6,766 bases of DNA, taken from contig CALLQQ010000093.1 of the NCBI GenBank assembly GCA_938014915.1, positions 1-6,766 of the forward strand, given 5' to 3'. The notes below the pieces were generated by a model. It saw only the letters and a program-made list of their open reading frames with translations, was not told the DNA's origin and searched no databases. Below, piece after piece: positions 1 to 4,977 of the stretch; the stretch's first letter is position 1, and the number at the start of each line of letters is the position of its first letter. This DNA comes from an uncultured Clostridia bacterium (lineage in GTDB: Bacteria; Bacillota; Clostridia; Oscillospirales; Ruminococcaceae). Position numbers and translations under genes: made by a program.

Positions 1-497
1 TGGGTCTTGTCGGTGTTGCGCTTATATTTCTGTCCGATTTCATATCCCCTAAAAAGGTGGAAAAAGCTGACGTAATTGAAGATACTAGAATAGAATATAA
101 AGCCGATGAGTACCACGAAGAACTTGAAAAAAAGCTAACTAAAATATTGAAGAATATTGATGGATTAGAAGATATATCAGTGATGGTAACATTAGAAAGT
201 ACCGCTGAATACATATTTGCATCGGAAGAAAAAAGCCAGAGTGATAGCCAACAACAGTATAATGAAAGCGGTATTGAAAAGGATCAGCAGAAAAGCCAAA
301 GTGAAAATAAATACATTCTTGTCGAGGGGAAAACGGGCAAGAAAGATGCCCTTGTGCAGACTATCCTGGAACCTAGAGTGAGGGGAGTCTTAATTGTCTG
401 TAAGGGCAGCGACAATCCCTATATACAGCAAAAAATACTGGAAGCAGTATCTAAGCTGTTTGATATATCTACAACGCAAATCTATGTAACAAATTAA
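1..497 (+). CDS. spoIIIAG: Stage III sporulation protein AG, 5'-truncated by the window edge
   Basis: The reading frame is open from base 3, so the start lies outside the window; a GTG at 57 is internal. The first visible residues (GLVGVALIFLSDFISP) are the end of a single N-terminal transmembrane helix, followed by a charged stretch and an extracytoplasmic domain. The segment LEKKLTKILKNIDGLEDISV and the C-terminal block LEPRVRGVLIVCKGSDNPY...ISTTQIYV are typical of SpoIIIAG. About 164 residues are visible. Between the two blocks is a hydrophilic Gln/Ser/Glu-rich stretch (EEKSQSDSQQQYNESG). From family knowledge, SpoIIIAG has a ring-building-motif fold related to secretion-system ring proteins and forms a large ring in the space between mother cell and forespore, as part of the SpoIIIA-SpoIIQ channel. 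The next gene, spoIIIAH, follows after a 20-nt gap, as expected for the operon. Regulation in this family is normally by sigma-E from a promoter upstream of spoIIIAA, which is not in this window. Confidence 0.93.
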   Translation, partial: GLVGVALIFLSDFISPKKVEKADVIEDTRIEYKADEYHEELEKKLTKILKNIDGLEDISVMVTLESTAEYIFASEEKSQSDSQQQYNESGIEKDQQKSQSENKYILVEGKTGKKDALVQTILEPRVRGVLIVCKGSDNPYIQQKILEAVSKLFDISTTQIYVTN

Positions 498-504
498 TCT
501 TATT

Positions 505-509
505 GGAGG
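505..509 (+). promoter_or_regulatory. Ribosome binding site for spoIIIAH
   Basis: GGAGG lies 8 nt before the ATG at 518. In-frame TTG at 503 and ATG at 512 lie on or too close to this site, so it selects 518 as the start of spoIIIAH. Confidence 0.75.
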
Positions 510-517
510 TTATGGTA

Positions 518-1081
518 ATGAAAAGAAGGATAAATATGATAATTGGGAAAAAGCAAATTATATTAGCATCACTTACTCTTATTTTAGGTATAGCAATATA
601 CTTAAACTATGTTTTTTCTCAAGGAGCAGGCGAACTTGTAGAAACGGGTAAACTAGAAAAAACTGAATCGAATTATGGCGATGCTCAATTTGTATCCGGT
701 GCGGTTAAAGATGAGGAGAAAGATAGCAATAGCGATGAGTATTTTGCGCAGGCAAGATTAGATAAAATGAAAAGCCGAGATGAAGCAATTGAAACATTGC
801 AGAGCTTCTTTAAAGGCGGCGATTTAACAAATGACGAATTAGCAATTAAAACTTCTGATGCGGTGAATTTATCATCACTGATCGAAAGTGAAAATAAGAT
901 TGAAACATTGATTAAAGCACAAGGATTTGAAGACTGTCTTGTATATCTTGATGGCACATCGGCGAATATAATTGTAAGAACTGACGGGCTAGAAGCAGCA
1001 CAAGCAGCGCAAATAAAAGATGCATTATTAGGTGAGGTTTCAGTAGATTCTGAATTTATTACAATTCTTGAGGTAAAATAG
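518..1081 (+). CDS. spoIIIAH: Stage III sporulation protein AH
   Basis: This is a 187-residue protein when started at the ATG at 518, which has a GGAGG 8 nt upstream. A basic N-terminus (KRR, then GKK) precedes one transmembrane helix at about residues 13-33 that ends in the family-typical YLNY. A low-complexity acidic linker follows. The signature helix YFAQARLDKMKSRDEA lies at about residues 75-90. The C-terminal domain contains ENKIETLIKAQGFEDCLVYL and GLEAAQAAQIKDAL, as in the YscJ/FliF-like domain of SpoIIIAH. From family knowledge, this mother-cell membrane protein binds forespore SpoIIQ across the intermembrane space and forms the channel needed for engulfment and for sigma-G activity. 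It is the last gene of the spoIIIA operon. It should be co-transcribed with spoIIIAG under sigma-E, although no promoter for it lies in this window. Confidence 0.95.
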   Translation: MKRRINMIIGKKQIILASLTLILGIAIYLNYVFSQGAGELVETGKLEKTESNYGDAQFVSGAVKDEEKDSNSDEYFAQARLDKMKSRDEAIETLQSFFKGGDLTNDELAIKTSDAVNLSSLIESENKIETLIKAQGFEDCLVYLDGTSANIIVRTDGLEAAQAAQIKDALLGEVSVDSEFITILEVK

Positions 1082-1109
1082 TTGTGTCTTTTAGATTTTG
1101 TGGTATAAT
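1082..1109 (+). promoter_or_regulatory. Predicted vegetative (sigma-A type) promoter for asp23
   Basis: A perfect TATAAT at 1104-1109 is preceded by TG one base upstream (TGGTATAAT), forming an extended -10. A weaker -35 candidate, TTGTGT at 1082-1087, is 16 bases upstream and begins right after the spoIIIAH stop. Transcription would start near 1116 and give a leader of roughly 85-90 nt before asp23. This is prediction from consensus only. Confidence 0.55.
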
Positions 1110-1148
1110 AAGATAGAGAAAGATACTATTATACGCAAAATATATTCG

Positions 1149-1184
1149 GGCACAATGTGATGATTAAATGCCATGTGCCATGCC
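1149..1184 (+). repeat. Short inverted and tandem repeats in the asp23 leader
   Basis: GGCACA at 1149-1154 is complementary to TGTGCC at 1174-1179. Overlapping it, the 7-mer TGCCATG occurs twice in tandem (1169-1175 and 1176-1182). The inverted repeat could form a 6-bp stem with a 19-nt loop in the 5' leader, well upstream of the ribosome binding site at about 1193. It matches no riboswitch class I recognise and may have no function. Confidence 0.3.
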
Positions 1185-1203
1185 TGTATAAAGGAGAGAG
1201 TAC

Positions 1204-1569
1204 ATGATGGAAAATCAAATTAATAGGCAACAAGGTAGCTTGAAAATTTCTGAAGAAGTTATTGCGACAATCGCAAAGCTAGCAACTGTTGAAATTGAAG
1301 GTGTCGACGGGATGGCGCCTATTCAACGTTCTGTTAAGGAAATGATGTCTAAAACCAAAAAAGAGGGTGCAATTAAAGTTACCCTATTCAATGATGTTGC
1401 ACAAATTAGTGTAAGTGTCAATGTGAAAAAAGGATATAAAGTAACTACCATTGCCGAAAATATACAGAAAAGTGTCAAGCAAGCAGTACAGAGTATGGCG
1501 GGAATTGCTGTATCTAAGGTTAATGTTATAATCGCAGGTGTTGCAATTAAACAAACGGAGTCAAAATAA
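1204..1569 (+). CDS. Asp23/Gls24 (YqhY-type) envelope stress-response family protein
   Basis: This is a 121-residue protein starting at the ATG at 1204. An AAGGAGAG ribosome binding site lies about 7 nt upstream, and a second in-frame ATG at 1207 is a possible alternative. It spans the whole Asp23 domain: the N-terminal block SLKISEEVIATIAKLATVEI followed by EGVDGM, the strand pattern AQISVSVNVKKGYKVTTIAEN, and the closing block VKQAVQSMAGIAVSKVNVII. No signal peptide or membrane segment is visible. In Bacillus the orthologous position is yqhY, between accC and nusB, and YqhY has been linked to control of acetyl-CoA carboxylase. Here the accBC genes are absent from the locus, so that partnership cannot be inferred from context. 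The gene has its own predicted promoter and is followed by a terminator-like hairpin, which suggests an independent transcript. The family is certain; the exact role is not. Confidence 0.9.
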   Translation: MMENQINRQQGSLKISEEVIATIAKLATVEIEGVDGMAPIQRSVKEMMSKTKKEGAIKVTLFNDVAQISVSVNVKKGYKVTTIAENIQKSVKQAVQSMAGIAVSKVNVIIAGVAIKQTESK

Positions 1570-1577
1570 TTTCAAAT

Positions 1578-1613
1578 AACCCTCCTAATTTATATTTGGG
1601 GGGTTCGATTTCT
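1578..1613 (+). terminator. Probable Rho-independent terminator after asp23
   Basis: AACCCTCC at 1578-1585 pairs along its full length with GGGGGGTT at 1598-1605, giving 8 pairs with one G-U and a 12-nt AT-rich loop. It is followed by an interrupted T-rich tract (CGATTTCTTT). The tail is weaker than a classical T run, so termination may be partial and some transcripts could read into nusB. Confidence 0.55.
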
Positions 1614-1671
1614 TTAATGATATTATTGAGCAGTGCTAATTTTCTGCTTAAAAAGCAAGCAGCAAGAATGC

Positions 1672-1700
1672 ACGACAAGGGATGAATCGAGAATTATAAA
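1672..1700 (+). promoter_or_regulatory. Weak candidate promoter for the nusB-dxs operon
   Basis: ACGACA at 1672-1677 (4 of 6 matches to the -35 consensus) is 17 bases from TATAAA at 1695-1700 (5 of 6 matches to -10). Transcription would start only about 13 nt before the nusB ATG. In AT-rich DNA such matches arise by chance. It is listed because the upstream hairpin at 1578-1605 implies that nusB needs a promoter of its own. Confidence 0.25.
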
Positions 1701-1708
1701 TAAAATTT

Positions 1709-1713
1709 GGGAG
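1709..1713 (+). promoter_or_regulatory. Ribosome binding site that sets the nusB start
   Basis: GGGAG lies 6 nt before the ATG at 1720. The frame is open further upstream to a TTG at 1633, but that extension encodes residues not seen in NusB and has no comparable site. Confidence 0.7.
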
Positions 1714-1719
1714 AAACAT

Positions 1720-2139
1720 ATGACTAGGAGAGAAATGCGTGAAGCTGCTTTTACGTTGATATTTGCACAAATATTAAATAAAAGTGAGCCGGAGGAAGTC
1801 ATCGCCGCAGCAAGTGAAATAGATGATTTGAAATTAAACGATGTAGCTAAGAATTTATTCAAAGATGTTGTTATAAAGGCTGATGATCTTGATGATATTA
1901 TCGGCAAATATAGTAGAACACGTACCATAGCTAGGATACCTACAAGTAGCCTTGCTATTTTACGATTAGCGTTATATGAAATTATATATGATGAATCAAT
2001 GCCAATGAATGTAGCAATAAGTGAGGCAGTTTTACTGTCTAAAAAGTATTCTGACGATGCCGATGTTAGCTTCATCAATGGTGTCCTTGGTGCTTATTCT
2101 AGGGATTGTGATGAAAAAGGAAAGATTCAAGATGAATAA
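1720..2139 (+). CDS. nusB: Transcription antitermination factor NusB
   Basis: This is a 139-residue protein, the usual NusB length, starting at the ATG at 1720 with GGGAG 6 nt upstream. It opens with the family N-terminus TRREMREAAFTLIFAQ. It closes with the conserved C-terminal blocks SSLAILRLALYEIIY, PMNVAISEAVLLSKKYSDD and VSFINGVLGAY. From family knowledge, this all-helical cytoplasmic protein pairs with NusE (ribosomal protein S10) on boxA RNA and promotes antitermination of rRNA transcription. It appears to lead a compact operon. Its last 8 bases overlap the xseA start (ATGAATAA), which suggests translational coupling. folD, which separates nusB and xseA in Bacillus, is absent. Confidence 0.95.
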   Translation: MTRREMREAAFTLIFAQILNKSEPEEVIAAASEIDDLKLNDVAKNLFKDVVIKADDLDDIIGKYSRTRTIARIPTSSLAILRLALYEIIYDESMPMNVAISEAVLLSKKYSDDADVSFINGVLGAYSRDCDEKGKIQDE

Positions 2140-3358
2140 ACCAATTGTAGTTACTGTACCCCAGCTCAACAACTATATTTCACGAAAGTTGAAGATGGAC
2201 AAGCAACTACATAATTTAATGATAAAAGGCGAAATATCGAATTTCACTAACCACCAGAAAACGGGACATTTTTATTTTACTTTAAAGGATAGTGGGAGTT
2301 CGGTAAGGGCGATAATGTTCAATAGATATGCCTCATCAGTTAAATTCTTGCCCGAGAATGGTCTAAGCGTAATTGTGCGTGGCAGTGTTCAAGTTTTTGA
2401 GCGGGATGGGATATATCAAATTTACGTTGAAGATATGCAGCCCGATGGCATTGGTGCATTATATCTAGCTTATGAGCAACTTAAAGAAAGACTAGATAAA
2501 GAGGGATTGTTCGATCCAGCTCACAAGCTCCCCATACCGAAAATGCCGATGAAAATTTGCCTAATCACAGCTAAAACTGGTGCCGCATTGCAAGATATGC
2601 TCAGCATTTTGGGGAGGCGATTCCCACTTGCGTCGGTATATCTAATACCCACACTTGTTCAAGGCGATGCAGCCCCAAAATCAATATGCGAATCAATTGC
2701 ACTAGCACAGGATACGGATTCGGATTTAATCATTCTTGGGCGTGGTGGCGGCTCGATTGAGGACTTATGGGCATTCAATGATGAATTTGTCGCTAGGCAA
2801 ATATATAAAAGCAGGATTCCCGTTATTTCGGCTGTCGGTCATGAAACGGACTTCACCATTGCAGACTTCGTTGCCGATTTACGGGCGCCAACTCCATCGG
2901 CAGCGGCTGAATTGGCAGTACCCGACAAAATTAATTTAGAAAACAACTTATATAAGATGAGCCAAATTATATATAATTATACTACGAGCAAATTGCAGGT
3001 ATATAGAAATATTCTTGGCAGTGCGTCGGCAAAATTATCGGCAAAATCACCGCAGAATACGATAAAATTGCATACACATCGACTTGCTACATTGAATTTA
3101 CGATTGAATGAAAGTATATCGCAAAGGTTAAAATCCGATCTAGCAAAACTCAAAGAAAATATCAATGTAATTGAGGCGATGAGTCCTCTTAATGTGCTTT
3201 CAAGGGGATTTGCCATAACATATAAAGACGATAAGATAATACGTTCATCTAATGAGTTAGATGTTGGAGATAATATATCTATCCGTTTAGGAGAAGGAAA
3301 AGTCCACGCAACAGTAGCGAATATTGAGCTACCAAAGGTAGGACAAAGGGGAGAGTAA
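2132..3358 (+). CDS. xseA: Exodeoxyribonuclease VII large subunit
   Basis: This is a 408-residue protein starting at the ATG at 2132, within the nusB stop region. The frame is open back to 2021, but that part is nusB sequence in another frame, and family homology begins at PIVVTVPQLNNYI. Residues 1 to about 100 form the OB-fold nucleic-acid-binding domain (LMIKGEISNF, TGHFYFTLKD, IMFNRYA). The catalytic domain follows with TGAALQDML, GRGGGSIEDLWAFN (about 203-216), VGHETDFTIADFVADLRAPTPS ending near 256, then a helical coiled-coil segment and the C-terminal SPLNVLSRGFAI block. The conserved VGHETD and RAPTPS motifs are intact. From family knowledge, with several XseB subunits it degrades single-stranded DNA from either end without a metal requirement. 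One small departure is AK in place of the common SP before TGAA. xseB follows after one base. Confidence 0.97.
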   Translation: MNKPIVVTVPQLNNYISRKLKMDKQLHNLMIKGEISNFTNHQKTGHFYFTLKDSGSSVRAIMFNRYASSVKFLPENGLSVIVRGSVQVFERDGIYQIYVEDMQPDGIGALYLAYEQLKERLDKEGLFDPAHKLPIPKMPMKICLITAKTGAALQDMLSILGRRFPLASVYLIPTLVQGDAAPKSICESIALAQDTDSDLIILGRGGGSIEDLWAFNDEFVARQIYKSRIPVISAVGHETDFTIADFVADLRAPTPSAAAELAVPDKINLENNLYKMSQIIYNYTTSKLQVYRNILGSASAKLSAKSPQNTIKLHTHRLATLNLRLNESISQRLKSDLAKLKENINVIEAMSPLNVLSRGFAITYKDDKIIRSSNELDVGDNISIRLGEGKVHATVANIELPKVGQRGE

Positions 3359-3359
3359 A

Positions 3360-3572
3360 ATGACATTTGAAGCATCAATGCTAAGATTAGAAGAAATAGT
3401 TAAAGAAATGGAAAGTGGCGAACTGTCATTAGAACAGTCGATGAAATTATATGAAGAAGGTACAAAACTCGCGCTGAAGTGCAAGGATCAGCTTGAAAAA
3501 GCACAAATGAAAATTACAACACTCGGTGATAGTAAGGAGCAAGATGGGAATGACAATGGAACAGAAAAATAG
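3360..3572 (+). CDS. xseB: Exodeoxyribonuclease VII small subunit
   Basis: This is a 70-residue protein starting at the ATG at 3360, one base after the xseA stop. A GGGGAG ribosome binding site at 3348-3353, inside the end of xseA, lies 6 nt upstream. The whole family signature is present: FEASMLRLEEIVKEMESGEL, SLEQSMKLYEEG and a final helix LKCKDQLEKAQMKI. The tail is polar and variable. From family knowledge, XseB forms a two-helix hairpin, and several copies bind the coiled-coil part of XseA and are needed for nuclease activity. The 3' end of xseB holds the ribosome binding site and start of ispA, so the three genes xseA, xseB and ispA are probably translated as a coupled set. Confidence 0.96.
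   Translation: MTFEASMLRLEEIVKEMESGELSLEQSMKLYEEGTKLALKCKDQLEKAQMKITTLGDSKEQDGNDNGTEK
3534..3539 (+). promoter_or_regulatory. Ribosome binding site for ispA, inside xseB
   Basis: AAGGAG lies 10 nt before the ATG at 3550 and 4 nt before the ATG at 3544. It supports a start at 3550 (or 3544) and argues against the upstream GTG at 3526, which lies before the site. Confidence 0.6.
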
Positions 3573-4446
3573 CAAGATATTACATGACTATATTTCGATC
3601 ATAAACGATAAACTACTGACATTAGTAGAAGAAGTACCTTGCATGCAAGAGAGCGTAATAAATGCCATGAGATATAGCCTTTCAATCGGGGGTAAGCGCA
3701 TTAGACCTATATTAGCACTTGAGTTCTGCCGAATGTTAGGCGGCGGGGACTCCGCACTAATTCCTGCTTGCGCTATTGAGATGATTCATACGTTTTCATT
3801 AATACATGACGATTTACCCTGTATGGATGATGATGATTTCAGACGTGGGGAGAAGTCTTGCCATGTAGTATTCGGTGAAGATATCGCCCTACTAGCAGGT
3901 GATGCGCTATCTATAAAGGCATTCGAAATTATAGCACAATATGCTAAAGATGGTGGAATATCTACCGATACGGCGAATGAAGTCATCTTGACACTTGCCA
4001 AATCTTCGGGAGTATTCGGGATGTGCGGCGGACAAGTTATAGATCTCGAAAGTGAAGGAAAGAGTATTCCGATAGACACACTGAGTAGGATACATGAACT
4101 GAAAACGGGGGAGCTAATTAGCATGAGTTGCAAAATTGGCTGCCTTGTCGCCGGTGCCGATAAAGAGCAATGCGAAAAGGCTGGACTATTCGGACAAAAA
4201 CTTGGACTAGCATTCCAAATAATTGATGATATCCTTGATGTTGAGGGTGATGAGAATACCCTCGGCAAACCGATCGGTAGTGATGCCGAGATGGGTAAAA
4301 CGACTTATATAACCCTGTTCGGCGCCCAAAAAGCCAAAGAAATGGCTAAGGAGGCAACGGACGAGGCACTTGACATTTTAGCTGAGTTCCCTAATAGCGA
4401 TTTCCTAATAAGCTTAACAAAAGAACTCCTAGTAAGAAACAATTAA
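3550..4446 (+). CDS. ispA: Polyprenyl synthetase, probable (2E,6E)-farnesyl diphosphate synthase
   Basis: With the ATG at 3550 the protein has 298 residues, normal for bacterial IspA; ATGs at 3544 and 3556 are possible starts. Trans-prenyltransferase motifs are intact: GGKRIRPIL for substrate binding, the first aspartate-rich motif DDLPCMDDDDFRRG (about residues 87-100), and the second motif QIIDDILD (DDILD at 226-230). GKTTYITLFG follows the second motif. The two extra residues (PC) inside the first DDxxxxD motif are typical of the bacterial farnesyl diphosphate synthase type. From family knowledge, the enzyme condenses isopentenyl diphosphate with dimethylallyl and then geranyl diphosphate in the cytoplasm, using magnesium bound by the aspartates. 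The product feeds undecaprenyl phosphate and quinone synthesis. The closeness of dxs supports this. Product length (C15 or C20) cannot be fixed from sequence alone. It overlaps xseB by 23 nt. Confidence 0.93.
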   Translation: MTMEQKNSKILHDYISIINDKLLTLVEEVPCMQESVINAMRYSLSIGGKRIRPILALEFCRMLGGGDSALIPACAIEMIHTFSLIHDDLPCMDDDDFRRGEKSCHVVFGEDIALLAGDALSIKAFEIIAQYAKDGGISTDTANEVILTLAKSSGVFGMCGGQVIDLESEGKSIPIDTLSRIHELKTGELISMSCKIGCLVAGADKEQCEKAGLFGQKLGLAFQIIDDILDVEGDENTLGKPIGSDAEMGKTTYITLFGAQKAKEMAKEATDEALDILAEFPNSDFLISLTKELLVRNN

Positions 4447-4462
4447 TATAAGTACAATTCGT

Positions 4463-4467
4463 GGAGG
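4463..4467 (+). promoter_or_regulatory. Ribosome binding site for the PAP2-like gene
   Basis: GGAGG lies 5 nt before the ATG at 4473. An upstream in-frame GTG at 4461 overlaps this site and is unlikely to be the start. Confidence 0.7.
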
Positions 4468-4472
4468 ATTAC

Positions 4473-4955
4473 ATGAGCAAATTACTTGAGCTTTCATACA
4501 ACTATGCACTTTTTGTTGCCATAACTTCTTGGTTTTGTGCTCAATTGATAAAAACAATAATTCATCTTTTTACGTACAAAAAGCTAAGATTAGAGCGGCT
4601 TTTTGGTGCTGGCGGTATGCCTAGTGCTCATTCCGCATTAGTGTGTTCAAATGCAATTGCCATGTCGAGAATTACTGGATTCAATTCTCCTGAATTTGCA
4701 ATATCGTTTATATTAGCGATGATTGTTATGTACGACGCAATGGGAGTCCGCAGAGCAGCAGGAACGCACGCAAGGGAAATTAATAAGATAAAAAAGAAAT
4801 TCTATCGTCGTCTAAACGATGACGAGGAAGAAATCTATAAACTAAATGATATAGAGAAGAAGGAATTAAAAGAATTGCTTGGGCATACCCCGCTTGAAGT
4901 TCTAGCAGGGGCATTGCTTGGCATTTTAATAGCTATGGTATTTCCTATACGTTAG
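4473..4955 (+). CDS. Divergent PAP2-family (DUF212/YuiD-like) membrane protein
   Basis: This is a 160-residue protein starting at the ATG at 4473 behind GGAGG. It shows an N-terminal hydrophobic helix (YALFVAITSWFCAQLI), the motif GAGGMPSAHSALV, a second hydrophobic helix (FAISFILAMIVMYDA), then AMGVRRAAGTHA. A charged loop of about 35 residues follows (KIKKKFYRRLNDDEEEIYKL), then LGHTPLEVLAGALLG and a final membrane helix. The PSAHS, RRAAGTHA and GHTPLEVLAG blocks define the divergent PAP2 family and resemble the three phosphatase motifs of PAP2 enzymes, with histidines in each. The biochemical activity of this family is not established as far as I know. Its position between the farnesyl diphosphate synthase and Dxs genes, with 26-nt and 22-nt gaps, makes a lipid or prenyl phosphate substrate plausible, but this is inference. 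The family assignment is firm; the function is not. Confidence 0.9.
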   Translation: MSKLLELSYNYALFVAITSWFCAQLIKTIIHLFTYKKLRLERLFGAGGMPSAHSALVCSNAIAMSRITGFNSPEFAISFILAMIVMYDAMGVRRAAGTHAREINKIKKKFYRRLNDDEEEIYKLNDIEKKELKELLGHTPLEVLAGALLGILIAMVFPIR

Positions 4956-4977
4956 TTTTAAAGGGGAATTAGACTAT

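Noticed and set aside
235..305. Gln/Ser-rich repeat-like stretch in SpoIIIAG
   Set aside because: The repeated QQ/KSQS pieces are short and irregular. They fit a hydrophilic variable insertion in SpoIIIAG rather than a true repeat.
1110..1203. Possible riboswitch in the asp23 leader
   Set aside because: The leader is only about 90 nt, has one short inverted repeat, and lacks any conserved core I recognise or a terminator/anti-terminator pair.
1644..1662. Small hairpin CTGCTT/AAGCAG before nusB
   Set aside because: Six pairs with a 7-nt loop in AT-rich DNA and no T run. It is too weak to call a terminator or regulator.
1623..2078. Long open frame on the minus strand opposite nusB
   Set aside because: It lies antisense to well-conserved NusB codons, shows no recognisable domain, and looks like a by-product of codon bias.
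2977..3378. Minus-strand open frame opposite the xseA 3' end
   Set aside because: It is fully antisense to conserved XseA sequence, with no family resemblance. It is a shadow of the real gene.
3786..4268. Minus-strand open frame of 160 codons opposite ispA
   Set aside because: It is antisense to the catalytic core of IspA, whose motifs explain the sequence fully.
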